A stretch of DNA of 31,778 bases from an uncultured Flavobacterium sp. (lineage in GTDB: Bacteria; Bacteroidota; Bacteroidia; Flavobacteriales; Flavobacteriaceae). Location: assembly GCF_946482535.1 (NCBI RefSeq), contig NZ_CAMLRU010000005.1, positions 1-31,778 on the forward strand. The letters run 5' to 3'. This document shows, piece after piece, positions 7,619-16,229 of the stretch (positions are counted from its first letter, which is position 1; each line of letters opens with the position of its first letter). The notes beneath the pieces are model-generated. The model did no database searches. It was not told the DNA's origin and saw nothing but the letters and a program-made list of their open reading frames with translations. The position numbers and the translations under genes were made by a program.

Positions 7619-9825
7619 TAAATCATAAAATTAATACCCAGAACAATATTCCGACCGATATTCGGAATGCCGTCGGCTTTTAATCTTGACAGATGCGAAA
7701 CATAGGTTTTGTCAAAAATATTATTGGCATTCAAATTCATATTGAAATTGGTTTTGCCCAAAACTATCTTGCCGCCCAAACTCAAATTCACCAAAGTATA
7801 ATCGTTGGTTTTGGTTTCAAAGTCGCCGGTATTATTTTGGTCGAAAATACTCTCGATATTTAAAGTAGCAAATCCTTCTTTCCACCAGTTTTTGATTTCA
7901 AATTCACCACGTAAAGTATTGTTCCATTTATTGGCCGGAATTAATGGCAAGGAATCACCGTTATCTTTTTCGCCAATCACGGTTTCAAAACTGCTGTACA
8001 AATGCAACCAATCCAAAGGATGCGGATGGAAGTGAATTCCGGTTTCACCACCATACAATCGGGCATTGGCCTGAACGTAATCGTAAACATTATTGCCGTC
8101 AATCACATTGCCATTGGGAGAAATAAAGATATAGTCATTAATATGGTTGTAGAATCCATTGACAAACAATTCAAAGTGCGAACTTTTGTATTCCAAATTC
8201 AAATCGGTTTGAACATTTTGCTCATTCTTTAAATCGGCGTTGCCAATTTCGTAACGATTACTGCCTTCATGTACGCCATTCGAAGTCAACTCGGCCAAAT
8301 TCGGTGCTCGAAAACCTGAAGCCACATTCAAACGCAGGGTGAAATCTTTAGCCAAATCGGTTTTGTAACCCAAAGAAGCATTGAAACTGTCAAAGTTTCT
8401 TTCGATGCCTTCAAAATACCCTTCTTCGCTAACAACACCGTGGTTTTCGGTTGTTATTTTTCGGTTGTCAAAACGCAATCCGGCTTGGATTACATTGCTT
8501 TTCCATTCGTAATTGGCCGTCCCGAAAACCCCAAAATCATTCGTGACCGCATTCGGAATTAATAATTCTTCCCCAAAATTTCGATTGTTTTGGTTCATTC
8601 CTTGAACGCCGACTATGGTTTCTACTTTACCCAATTTCGGCAAATAATACTTCACATCGTAATTAAAGGTAGACAATTCCATATGCAAAACGGCTACGTT
8701 GCTGTCTTCAAATTCGCTTCGGTCATTAAAGATATAACCCAAATCGGCATCCAATTTGGAGTTTTTGAAATAGAATGTATTGTGCAAACTCAGGATATGA
8801 TTGTCAACACCTTGTCGCGGATACAAAATAGTTCTACTGTTTGATTGTTCAGCGATACCTTCTTCGGGAATTCCCAAGTTCAGTTTGTTGAAATTATAAC
8901 GCAAAACACTCGAAAAAGTCGAATTGTTGTAGCCTATGCCGGCTTTCAAATCGGTTTCATTAAAACGGGTGTTGGTCACGCGGTCACCGTCGGGAATTTC
9001 ATAATCAGCATGAGTGTTGTAACTGCCGCGCACTAAAAATTTCCAATGCTCGCCCGAAGTTTTCAACCCTAAAGTAGTGTTACTTCCCAAAGTATTCGAA
9101 AAAACTCTTTGTCCGAAATCGGTTTTAAAGTCGCCGGCTTGGGCAAATTTTTCGGGATTAAAATACAAAACACCGCCCAAAGCATCTGAGCCATAAAGCA
9201 AGGAAGCCGGACCTTTAATCACTTCCACACTTTCGACACCGGCATCGTTTAAACCCAAACCGTGTTCTTCTCCGAATTGCTGATTTTCTAAACGAACGCC
9301 TTGTGTATAAACCAAAACCCTGTTGCCGCTCAAACCGCGAATCACGGGTTTACCTATAGATGTTCCCGTTGAAACTTGCGAAACACCCGGAATAGTTGCC
9401 AAACCTTCAACTAAAGTGGCCGCGCCTTTTTGTTGCAAAGCTTTTACGTTTTGATGCTCGACTTTCATCACGTTTTGGGATTGTATTTTGTTGAAAGCGG
9501 TTGAAACAATCACCTCGTCCATATGCGTGATGCTTTCCTCCAAAGTGATGTCTTGTGTGGTTTCTTGGGTCGAAATTGTAACCGAAACGGTTTTTCTTTC
9601 AAAACCTACCAAGGAAAAACTGATTTTAAAATTTCCCACGGGAATATTGCTCAAAGTATAATTTCCGCTGTCGTTGGTGATGGTTTCTTTGTGGATTTCG
9701 GGTATGGAAACGATAACATTGGCCAAAGGTTTTTGGTCTTTATCGGTCACAGTTCCGCTGATTTTATTTTGTGCCGAAGCAACGAAAGATAATCCTAAAG
9801 CTAGGATTAGATAGAATGATTTCAT
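7618..9825 (-). CDS. TonB-dependent outer-membrane receptor, possibly for a metal
   Basis: 735 residues. Signal peptide at 1-19, a CarboxypepD-regulatory-like beta-sandwich at about 20-97, a TonB-box-like DEVIVSTA at 103-110, a plug domain at about 115-225 (GKPVIRGLSGNRV, EVIKGPASLLYGSDALGG) and a 22-strand-type barrel to the end, which includes FRAPNLAELTSNG. It takes up a ligand across the outer membrane using TonB/ExbBD energy. Plugs with a GKPVIRGLSG...NQQFGEEHG layout remind me of zinc/copper receptors such as ZnuD. Together with the His/Cys-rich gene 60 bases upstream this suggests metal uptake, but that is inference. No separate promoter is visible, so it is probably co-transcribed with 9886-10239. 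Confidence 0.9.
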   Translation of the reverse strand: MKSFYLILALGLSFVASAQNKISGTVTDKDQKPLANVIVSIPEIHKETITNDSGNYTLSNIPVGNFKISFSLVGFERKTVSVTISTQETTQDITLEESITHMDEVIVSTAFNKIQSQNVMKVEHQNVKALQQKGAATLVEGLATIPGVSQVSTGTSIGKPVIRGLSGNRVLVYTQGVRLENQQFGEEHGLGLNDAGVESVEVIKGPASLLYGSDALGGVLYFNPEKFAQAGDFKTDFGQRVFSNTLGSNTTLGLKTSGEHWKFLVRGSYNTHADYEIPDGDRVTNTRFNETDLKAGIGYNNSTFSSVLRYNFNKLNLGIPEEGIAEQSNSRTILYPRQGVDNHILSLHNTFYFKNSKLDADLGYIFNDRSEFEDSNVAVLHMELSTFNYDVKYYLPKLGKVETIVGVQGMNQNNRNFGEELLIPNAVTNDFGVFGTANYEWKSNVIQAGLRFDNRKITTENHGVVSEEGYFEGIERNFDSFNASLGYKTDLAKDFTLRLNVASGFRAPNLAELTSNGVHEGSNRYEIGNADLKNEQNVQTDLNLEYKSSHFELFVNGFYNHINDYIFISPNGNVIDGNNVYDYVQANARLYGGETGIHFHPHPLDWLHLYSSFETVIGEKDNGDSLPLIPANKWNNTLRGEFEIKNWWKEGFATLNIESIFDQNNTGDFETKTNDYTLVNLSLGGKIVLGKTNFNMNLNANNIFDKTYVSHLSRLKADGIPNIGRNIVLGINFMI

Positions 9826-9885
9826 AAGAATGATTTTATTGTAAATGAATAGTAGACCAAAAGATTTTGATCCTTAAAAAGCTAT

Positions 9886-10239
9886 TTATACAATAAAAGA
9901 GGGTGGCGCCCGAAGCGCAAAAAGCGAGCCTCGAAATTTTTGGATAATTTCTTTAGAATAACAAAAAGAGTAGGAAGTGACTACTGCTGTTTTTGTAAAT
10001 TCAAAAGATTTTACCGGTGTTGGCGTATAACTGCTGAAAGCAAATTCGCAGACAAAACATTTTTCCAATCCGTCATGACCGTGCGTCAATTCTGTTTTGT
10101 GGTCGTGGTGGACGTGATGGCATTTTTTTTCAGAAAACTGTTTGGCCAAATGCTCAAAAGAGTGAAAAGACTGAAACAATATTGCGAACAATATCATCAA
10201 TCCCATCAACGCATTCGTCAAAAGTAATTTTCTTTTCAT
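9886..10239 (-). CDS. His/Cys-rich small membrane-anchored protein, possible metal binder
   Basis: 117 residues. One hydrophobic N-terminal segment (about 6-23), then a short soluble domain rich in metal ligands: Cys40 followed by HHVHHDH (41-47), HGH (53-55) and CFVC (61-64). The end, ALRAPPSFIV, recalls the RAPP-type tail of DUF2946-like small proteins found beside metal TonB receptors; I would not assert that family. The His/Cys-rich part probably faces the periplasm. It stands 60 bases upstream of the TonB receptor on the same strand, so the two likely form an operon. Upstream lies a long inverted repeat (10269-10318) that could control it or terminate asd. Confidence 0.75.
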   Translation of the reverse strand: MKRKLLLTNALMGLMILFAILFQSFHSFEHLAKQFSEKKCHHVHHDHKTELTHGHDGLEKCFVCEFAFSSYTPTPVKSFEFTKTAVVTSYSFCYSKEIIQKFRGSLFALRAPPSFIV

Positions 10240-10268
10240 GGTGGCAAAGGTAATTGATTGCCAAAGAA

Positions 10269-10318
10269 AATCCGCCCGATTTTAACAAATTTTAGGATTT
10301 GTAAAAATAGGACGGATT
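10269..10318. repeat. Long imperfect inverted repeat between asd and the His-rich gene
   Basis: The 22-base arms 10269-10290 and 10297-10318 match at 19 of 22 positions as an inverted repeat around a 6-base loop. The core ACAAAT-N6-ATTTGT (10285-10302) is perfect. In the minus-strand RNA one mismatch becomes a G-U pair and the hairpin is followed by UUCUUU, so it could end asd transcripts. It also lies 30 bases upstream of the His-rich gene and could be an operator or leader hairpin. The sequence does not decide between these. Confidence 0.7.
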
Positions 10319-10338
10319 CCTTTTACTAGTCGCTTCCG

Positions 10339-10358
10339 TCTCGTCAATAATGACGAGA
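10339..10358. repeat. Short perfect hairpin downstream of asd
   Basis: TCTCGTCA (10339-10346) pairs perfectly with TGACGAGA (10351-10358) around ATAA, 8 bases after the asd stop codon. No T-run follows on the minus strand, so it is not a classical terminator. It may be an RNA 3'-end protector or a REP-type repeat. The neighbouring ATTTCTC is shared with the inverted repeats at 20449-20895, which may be coincidence. Confidence 0.5.
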
Positions 10359-10366
10359 GAAATCTA

Positions 10367-11356
10367 TTATACCAGTTTATTCGCTACCAAATATTCTGCA
10401 ATTTGAACCGTATTGGTGGCAGCGCCTTTTCTTAAGTTGTCGGCTACAATCCACATGTTTAAAGAGTTCGGTTGACTTTCATCACGGCGAATTCTGCCTA
10501 CAAACACATCGTCTTTGCCTTGGGCGTATAACGGCATCGGATAAGTATAGGTATCGGTATTGTCTTGAACGGTTACACCGGCTGTGTGGTGCAAAATATT
10601 TCTAACTTCGTTAACGTCGAAATCATTTGAAAATTCCACATTCACAGCTTCACTGTGTCCGCCAACAACCGGAATTCGGATAGCTGTTGCGGTTACTGCG
10701 ATGGTTTTGTCGCCGATGATTTTTTGGGTTTCGCGCACCAATTTCATTTCTTCTTTGGTGTAATCATTCTCCTCAAAAACATCACATTGCGGAATGGCAT
10801 TGCGGTGAATTTGGTATTTATAAGCCATTTCTCCTTGAACGCCGGCGTATTCATTTTCCAACTGTTGTACCGCTTTCACTCCGGTTCCGGTGATAGATTG
10901 GTAAGTGGAAACCACTACGCGTTTGATGTTGTATTTTTTGTGCAACGGCGCTAAAACCATGACCATTTGAATGGTCGAACAGTTCGGGTTGGCAATGATT
11001 TTGTCTTCTTTGGTCAATTCAGAAGCATTGATTTCAGGAACGACTAATTTTTTAGTCGGATCCATTCTCCAAGCCGAAGAGTTGTCGATAACCGTAGTTC
11101 CGGCTTCGGCAAATTTCGGTGCCCAATCTAAAGAGGTTTGTCCGCCCGCTGAAAACAAAGCGATATCGGCTTTCATGTCTACTGCTGTTTGTAAACCAAC
11201 CACTTTATACTTCTTGCCCTTAAATTCGATTTCCTTACCTACTGATTTCTCAGAAGCTACGGGAATTAATTCGGTTACGGGAAAATTTCTTTCCGCCAAT
11301 ACTTGAAGCATCACTTCGCCAACCATACCGGTGGCGCCTACTACAGCAACTTTCAT
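10367..11356 (-). CDS. asd: Aspartate-semialdehyde dehydrogenase
   Basis: 329 residues, full length. NADP-binding GATGMVG at 8-13 region, catalytic Cys126 in ANPNCSTIQ, and the C-terminal RIPVVGGHSEAVNVEF with the active-site His. It reduces aspartyl-4-phosphate to aspartate-4-semialdehyde, the branch point to lysine/diaminopimelate, threonine and methionine, so it feeds peptidoglycan as well as amino-acid synthesis. It is cytoplasmic. It appears to be transcribed alone: the mscL terminator lies upstream and an exact TAnnTTTG box is 36 bases before the ATG. Confidence 0.96.
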   Translation of the reverse strand: MKVAVVGATGMVGEVMLQVLAERNFPVTELIPVASEKSVGKEIEFKGKKYKVVGLQTAVDMKADIALFSAGGQTSLDWAPKFAEAGTTVIDNSSAWRMDPTKKLVVPEINASELTKEDKIIANPNCSTIQMVMVLAPLHKKYNIKRVVVSTYQSITGTGVKAVQQLENEYAGVQGEMAYKYQIHRNAIPQCDVFEENDYTKEEMKLVRETQKIIGDKTIAVTATAIRIPVVGGHSEAVNVEFSNDFDVNEVRNILHHTAGVTVQDNTDTYTYPMPLYAQGKDDVFVGRIRRDESQPNSLNMWIVADNLRKGAATNTVQIAEYLVANKLV

Positions 11357-11392
11357 AATAAATACAATTTAGATTTGATAAAATTTGAAGTA

Positions 11393-11400
11393 CAAAAGTA
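11393..11400 (-). promoter_or_regulatory. Candidate -7 box for asd
   Basis: Reads TACTTTTG on the minus strand, an exact TAnnTTTG, giving a leader of about 30 bases. No good TTG is seen at the -33 distance. Confidence 0.5.
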
Positions 11401-11465
11401 ATGAGAAAACCACTTCAGCTTTCGATTTTACTATAAAAATTACCGAATTCTAAAAGGAGTTGTAC

Positions 11466-11502
11466 CTAAAAAAGAAAAACCGCCTCAATTAAGAAGCGGT
11501 TT
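11466..11502 (-). terminator. Intrinsic terminator after mscL
   Basis: On the minus strand AAACCGC (11502-11496) pairs with GCGGTTT (11483-11477) around a 12-base loop, and the RNA continues with a T-rich run. It lies about 25 bases after the mscL stop codon. Confidence 0.8.
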
Positions 11503-11527
11503 AGTTAGAATATATAATGTAGCGGTA

Positions 11528-11944
11528 CTACTTTTTAAGCAAATCTCTGATTTGAGTAAGCAATTCTTCTTGGGTTGGTCCTGCCGGAGCAGCCGGAGCA
11601 GCTTCCTCTTTCTTTTTGGCTTTTTCAGCAGCTCTAAGCACAGTAAAAATAAACAAGGCAATAATAACAAAGTTAATCACAGCTTGTACAAAATTACCAT
11701 AGGTCATAACCGCAGCGCCGGCTTTTTTGGCAGCCTCGAGGTTTTCGTAGCTTTGACCATTCAGAGCAATAAACTTAGTAGTAAAATCGATACCGCCGGT
11801 AATGACACCTACAATCGGCATGATAATGTCATCAACGGCTGAGCCTACAATTTTTCCGAAAGCGCCACCAATTACAACGGCAGTGGCCAAACTTAAAACA
11901 TCGCCTTTCATTAAAGACGCTTTGAAATCGCTAAAAAATCCCAT
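11528..11944 (-). CDS. mscL: Large-conductance mechanosensitive channel
   Basis: 138 residues, normal for the family. The N-terminal [31 protein letters not shown] carries the amphipathic helix and the Gly/Ala-rich pore helix TM1 (about 15-45). TM2 is at about 83-104. The C-terminus is a charged helix ([15 protein letters not shown]) preceded by an Ala/Pro linker. It forms a homopentamer in the inner membrane and opens on hypo-osmotic shock. It is 74 bases downstream of murF-alr with no terminator between them, so read-through is possible. Confidence 0.96.
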   Translation of the reverse strand: MGFFSDFKASLMKGDVLSLATAVVIGGAFGKIVGSAVDDIIMPIVGVITGGIDFTTKFIALNGQSYENLEAAKKAGAAVMTYGNFVQAVINFVIIALFIFTVLRAAEKAKKKEEAAPAAPAGPTQEELLTQIRDLLKK

Positions 11945-12018
11945 AATTAATTTGTTTTAGATGATTATTGTATCACTAAATTAGTTAATTTTTTATATGA
12001 TTCGTAAAAAATTTAAAA

Positions 12019-14463
12019 CTATTCCCTAAAAAATACTCTTTTAACCCGTTGAGAAATTCCGGTCAATATTTCATAGGAAATGGTATTTAATTGCTTGGCG
12101 ATGTGGTTTACCGATGGATTTTCGCCAAAAATAATAACCGATTGACCTTCTTTACAATCGATACCGGTAACATCTACCATCAGCATATCCATGCAAATAC
12201 TGCCGACAATTTTGGCCGGTTTGTCATTAATGACCACATAACCCACGCCATTACCCCAGCTTCTGCGAATACCGTCTGCGTAACCAATAGGAATAGTGGC
12301 AATTTTGGTTTCTTTTTCAGCCACAAATCTTCTGCCGTAACCTACGCTTTCACCTTGGTCAATCGTTCTGATTTGAGAGATAACCGATTTTAAAGTGCCT
12401 ACGTTTTCTAAGTATTTTTGCTCTTCTTCATCGTTGGAAATGCCATATAATCCTATGCCTAAACGAACCATGTCGTATTGCGCTTCGGGATAATTGGAGA
12501 TTCCTGAAGTATTTAAAATATGTCGAATCGGTTTGATTTTTAATTCGGATATCAATTGTGTGGACAGTTTTTCAAACAAAGCAATTTGCGATTGGGCAAA
12601 CGCATCGTGTTTCAAATCGTCACTCGTGGCCATGTGTGACAAGATGCTTTTAATTTGAACCGTTTCGTTACCTTTTAAAATCGAAATCAATTCGGTTAAA
12701 TTTTCTTCTTCAAAGCCCAAGCGATGCATTCCGGTGTCGATTTTAAGATGAATCGGGAAGTTTTTGAGTTTCTTTTGCTCGGCAATTTTCAGAAAGGCTT
12801 TCAATCCTTTAATCGAATAGATTTCGGGTTCTAATTGGTGCTGAATGATGGCCGAAAAACTGGTCGTCTCCGGGTTCATGACCATAATCGGCACGGAAAT
12901 TCCGGCACTTTTGAGCGCTATGCCTTCATCGGCGAAAGCCACACCCAAATAATCTACTTTGTGGTGTTCGAGTAATTTGGCAATTTCAAATCCGCCATTA
13001 CCATAACCAAAAGCTTTGACCATCACCATCATTTTGGTTTTCGGAGCCAATTTCGATTTAAAGAAATTCAGATTGTGGCTAACCGCATTCAGATTGATTT
13101 CTAAAACGGTTTCATGTGTTTTTTCCTCGAGCATCGACACGATTTCTTCAAAATGAAAATCGCGCGCGCCTTTGATTAAGATGGTTTCGTTTTCAAAATT
13201 CAATCGGTCAAACGCATCGGCAAATTCGGCTACATTCTTAAAAGTAGTGCCATTGATAAACTTGCTTTTATACTGCGAAATGGTTTCGCCTATGCCAATC
13301 ACACGGGTAATTTTGTTTGAAATAATCAACTGCGAAACTTGAGAATACAACTCCTCATTATTTAAGCCGCTTTGGAAAATATCCGAAAGAATAATGGTTT
13401 TCTTTTTGTGCTGTTTTTGGTGTTCCAAAAAGTCTAAAGCAATTTTCAACGACTGAAAATCGGAACTGTAACTGTCATCTATTATCGTACAATTGTAAAC
13501 GCCGTTCTTTACTTTTAAACGCATTTCCACCGGATACAATTGCGCCATTCGGGTTTGAATCACTTTTGGATTGTAGCCGAAATACAGCATCACCATCATG
13601 CAGTGAATGGCATTTTCCACTGAAGCTTGGTCTTGAAACGGAATGGTAATCGGGAAAGTGTCTTCTTTGTAAGTGACTTGCAATTCGGTCAAGTCTCCGA
13701 TATTTTTTTTGGTAATATAAACATCCGCACTTTTGTCGTCGGAACACCAACTGAAAGTTTTTATCTTTTGGTTTACAAATGCGCTGATGGTTTTATTCTT
13801 ATTCAAAATCAAAACATTTACCGAAGTAAAAAGCTTCAGTTTTTCTTTGATTTTTTCGGCGACGCTGGGAAAACCTTCATCATGTGCGGTACCAATATTG
13901 GAAAGAATTCCAATGGTTGGGCGGATGATTTTTTGGAGTTTCTCCATTTCGTGCATCTTCGAAATCCCGGCTTCAAAAATTCCGAGGTTGTGTTTTTCAT
14001 TTATTCCCAAAATCGATAGCGGTACGCCAACTTGTGAGTTGTAACTTTTAGGGCTGCGAATGATATTGTAATCCGGACTCAACAAAAAATTCAGCCATTC
14101 TTTAATGATGGTTTTGCCATTGCTTCCGGTAATTCCGATAATCGGAAAATCGAATAAACTTCGGTAATAGGAAGCGAATTTTTGCAAGGCCTCCAAAGTA
14201 TTTTCCACCACCAAAAAATTGGCTTTCTCAGCGACTGTCTCAGGAATATGGGTTACCACAAAATGTTTAACCCCTTTTTCAATCAGTTCTTGAATGTAGG
14301 TGTGGCCATCATTATTAGGTCCGGAAATGGCAAAAAACAAAGTGTTTTCACCGTTTTGCAATGAGCGACTGTCAATAGAAATTCCGTCAATAACGGCTAC
14401 CTCATTTTGACCAACCCAATGGGCCTTGATGATGGGAATGATATTTCGTAGGGTTAGTGTCAA
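12019..14463 (-). CDS. Bifunctional MurF ligase / alanine racemase
   Basis: 814 residues, two enzymes fused. The first half (about 1-450) is a MurF-type Mur ligase with the ATP loop TGSNGKT (Gly113-Thr118, Lys117); it adds D-Ala-D-Ala to UDP-MurNAc-tripeptide. The second half (about 455-814) is a PLP alanine racemase with MVMVKAFGYGNG, where Lys483 binds PLP, and SVGYGRRF with the second catalytic residue Tyr709. The fusion joins D-Ala production to its use and is common in Bacteroidetes. The only start that keeps the conserved N-terminus (TLTLRNIIPII) is TTG at 14463: no in-frame ATG lies between it and the upstream stop at 14485-14487. It begins 11 bases after the tdk stop, so the two are co-transcribed. 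Confidence 0.95.
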   Translation of the reverse strand: MTLTLRNIIPIIKAHWVGQNEVAVIDGISIDSRSLQNGENTLFFAISGPNNDGHTYIQELIEKGVKHFVVTHIPETVAEKANFLVVENTLEALQKFASYYRSLFDFPIIGITGSNGKTIIKEWLNFLLSPDYNIIRSPKSYNSQVGVPLSILGINEKHNLGIFEAGISKMHEMEKLQKIIRPTIGILSNIGTAHDEGFPSVAEKIKEKLKLFTSVNVLILNKNKTISAFVNQKIKTFSWCSDDKSADVYITKKNIGDLTELQVTYKEDTFPITIPFQDQASVENAIHCMMVMLYFGYNPKVIQTRMAQLYPVEMRLKVKNGVYNCTIIDDSYSSDFQSLKIALDFLEHQKQHKKKTIILSDIFQSGLNNEELYSQVSQLIISNKITRVIGIGETISQYKSKFINGTTFKNVAEFADAFDRLNFENETILIKGARDFHFEEIVSMLEEKTHETVLEINLNAVSHNLNFFKSKLAPKTKMMVMVKAFGYGNGGFEIAKLLEHHKVDYLGVAFADEGIALKSAGISVPIMVMNPETTSFSAIIQHQLEPEIYSIKGLKAFLKIAEQKKLKNFPIHLKIDTGMHRLGFEEENLTELISILKGNETVQIKSILSHMATSDDLKHDAFAQSQIALFEKLSTQLISELKIKPIRHILNTSGISNYPEAQYDMVRLGIGLYGISNDEEEQKYLENVGTLKSVISQIRTIDQGESVGYGRRFVAEKETKIATIPIGYADGIRRSWGNGVGYVVINDKPAKIVGSICMDMLMVDVTGIDCKEGQSVIIFGENPSVNHIAKQLNTISYEILTGISQRVKRVFFRE

Positions 14464-14474
14464 AGGTTTGGGAT

Positions 14475-15095
14475 TTACTCTTCTTTAGATAAATGTTCGG
14501 GGTCTTTTACTTCCATGTTTTCGCGCATGGCTTTGAAATAGGCGGCGCGACTCAAAGGTTCGTATTCTTCGGTTTCACCCAGCAAAACCAGTTTATCGCT
14601 GTCGGTTTTTCGGAAACTGTAATGGGCTAAATTTCCGGTTCTGGTGCACACGGCGTGGACTTTGGTTACATATTCTGCGGTAGCCATCAAAGACGGCATT
14701 GGCCCGAAAGGATTGCCTTTAAAATCCATGTCCAAACCAGCGACAATTACTCGAATACCCGAATTGGCCAAATCATTACAAACCGCAATAATTTCGTCAT
14801 CAAAAAACTGCGCTTCATCAATACCGACTACATCGCAACCTTGTGCCAAAATACGGATATTAGCCGCAGCCGGAACCGGCGTGGAACGGATTTCGTTTTT
14901 GTTATGGGAAACCACCATTTCTTCGTCGTAACGAATGTCTATGGAAGGTTTGAAAATTTCCACTTTTTGTTTGGCAAATTGTGCTCTTTTGAGTCGGCGA
15001 ATAAGTTCTTCTGTTTTACCCGAAAACATCGATCCGCAGATGACTTCAATCCAACCAAATTGTTCTTTATGATTTACTGTATTTTCGAGAAACAT
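14475..15095 (-). CDS. tdk: Thymidine kinase
   Basis: 206 residues from the ATG at 15095. P-loop [11 protein letters not shown] near the N-terminus, DEAQFF (Walker B-like with catalytic Glu) and [17 protein letters not shown], all marks of type II thymidine kinase. It phosphorylates thymidine in the salvage pathway. The frame stays open back to a TTG at 15152, but the start [15 protein letters not shown] is what I remember for flavobacterial Tdk, and the extra residues look like translated leader. The usual zinc-binding Cys pairs seem reduced here (one is visible in HAVCTRTG). It is upstream of murF-alr in the same transcript. Confidence 0.95.
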   Translation of the reverse strand: MFLENTVNHKEQFGWIEVICGSMFSGKTEELIRRLKRAQFAKQKVEIFKPSIDIRYDEEMVVSHNKNEIRSTPVPAAANIRILAQGCDVVGIDEAQFFDDEIIAVCNDLANSGIRVIVAGLDMDFKGNPFGPMPSLMATAEYVTKVHAVCTRTGNLAHYSFRKTDSDKLVLLGETEEYEPLSRAAYFKAMRENMEVKDPEHLSKEE

Positions 15096-15186
15096 TTTGT
15101 ATTTTTCTTGCGCTAAAAATGAATAGTTTTTATTACTTTGTATCAGTAACAAACCGAGGTAAAAAATTTCTATTTTTACGTCGATT

Positions 15187-15194
15187 CAAATGTA
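15187..15194 (-). promoter_or_regulatory. Candidate -7 box for the tdk-murF/alr operon
   Basis: Reads TACATTTG on the minus strand, an exact TAnnTTTG, about 90 bases before the tdk ATG. No TTG lies at the right distance. The rest of the gap 15096-15293 shows no ORF. Confidence 0.4.
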
Positions 15195-15293
15195 GAAAAA
15201 TTTTAATTACCGTTACTTTTTCCCAAGGTTAAATAATTAGGTTGAAAGTAAAATAACAAAAGACATTAGCTTACTTTATATAATATCGAAAAG

Positions 15294-16229
15294 ATGAAAA
15301 AACGATTAGAAGCCGAATTAATCAGCATTGCCCACCGAATTTTGAAATTGAAAAACAAGTCGGAAGTGGACCAACTTTACAAAGAAACCCAAAAATTGTA
15401 TGAAACCCTGACGGTTTTAAAGTTTTACCAAGACAATTTTGAGTTGGTTAAAGAGGATGTTGAGACTTCGGTTTTAGAAGAAAAATTAGCGCATAACCTT
15501 GAGGAGGAAACACCACAAGAAATAGCACTCGAGGTAAAAATTACGGAAGAGGCAATCGAAGAACCTGCGGCAGAAGTTGAAGAAGAAACGGAATTGATTT
15601 CAGAGGAAACTCCAGAAGAAGCCGAAGAAACCCTGATTTCTCAAGAAGTTGAAGAAGAAGCCGAACCGGTTTTAGAAGAAGAAATGCAAGAATCGGAAGC
15701 CGAGGAAGAACTTGAAGTCGCCGAGGAAGAACCCATGTTCAAACCTATCTTTGAATTGGCGGAAGACGAAGAGGAAGAAATTGAACCGGCAGACCCGAGC
15801 GATAGCGAACTGGCGAAGCAAACCGCTTCAGAGGTAAAACCCGATACTAAACATGTAGCCTTGGAAGATTTATTGGGCGAAAATTATGTCGACCCCGTTT
15901 TTGTAAAACCCAATGAAGTAACCCTTTTCGCAACTGAAACCAAAGAAGAAGCTAAAGAAGAAACCATCGAAAAACCAACTTCATTAAATTCGGCATTTTC
16001 CAAAACCATTGAGATTGGATTGAATGATCGAGTGGCTTTTGTCAACAATCTGTTTGGCGAAAGCAATGAAGATTTCAACCGCGTGATTTCTCAGTTGAAT
16101 ACATTCGATACTCTTGAAGAGGCTAAAAATTTCTTAAATGAAATGGTGATTCCCGACTATGATTATTGGGTTGGTAAAGAAGATTATATTGAGCGTTTCA
16201 TGGCAGTTGTGGAGAATAAATTCAAATAA
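15294..16229 (+). CDS. Acidic protein of unknown function upstream of rsmI
   Basis: 311 residues, no signal peptide or membrane span. Three parts can be seen: a charged helical N-terminus (1-55, KKRLEAELISIAHRILKLKNK), a low-complexity Glu-rich middle (about 60-175), and a well-formed C-terminal domain (242-311) with GLNDRVAFVNNLFG and DYDYWVGKEDYIERFM. I remember this C-terminal segment as conserved in Bacteroidetes proteins of unknown function. The rsmI ATG follows its stop with no gap, so the two are translationally coupled. The acidic linker could act as a spacer or bind a basic partner such as ribosomal protein, but that is a guess. No exact -7 box is seen upstream. Confidence 0.8.
   Translation: MKKRLEAELISIAHRILKLKNKSEVDQLYKETQKLYETLTVLKFYQDNFELVKEDVETSVLEEKLAHNLEEETPQEIALEVKITEEAIEEPAAEVEEETELISEETPEEAEETLISQEVEEEAEPVLEEEMQESEAEEELEVAEEEPMFKPIFELAEDEEEEIEPADPSDSELAKQTASEVKPDTKHVALEDLLGENYVDPVFVKPNEVTLFATETKEEAKEETIEKPTSLNSAFSKTIEIGLNDRVAFVNNLFGESNEDFNRVISQLNTFDTLEEAKNFLNEMVIPDYDYWVGKEDYIERFMAVVENKFK

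Noticed and set aside
10339..10358. Classical terminator for asd
   Set aside because: The stem is perfect but no T-run follows on the minus strand; kept only as a hairpin repeat.
13627..14044. Plus-strand ORFs of 103-130 residues
   Set aside because: Antisense shadows of murF-alr, with no family motifs and no promoter; the minus frame holds Mur ligase and racemase motifs.
15096..15152. Longer tdk start at TTG (15152)
   Set aside because: The ATG at 15095 gives the expected Tdk N-terminus close to the P-loop; the extra residues look like translated leader.
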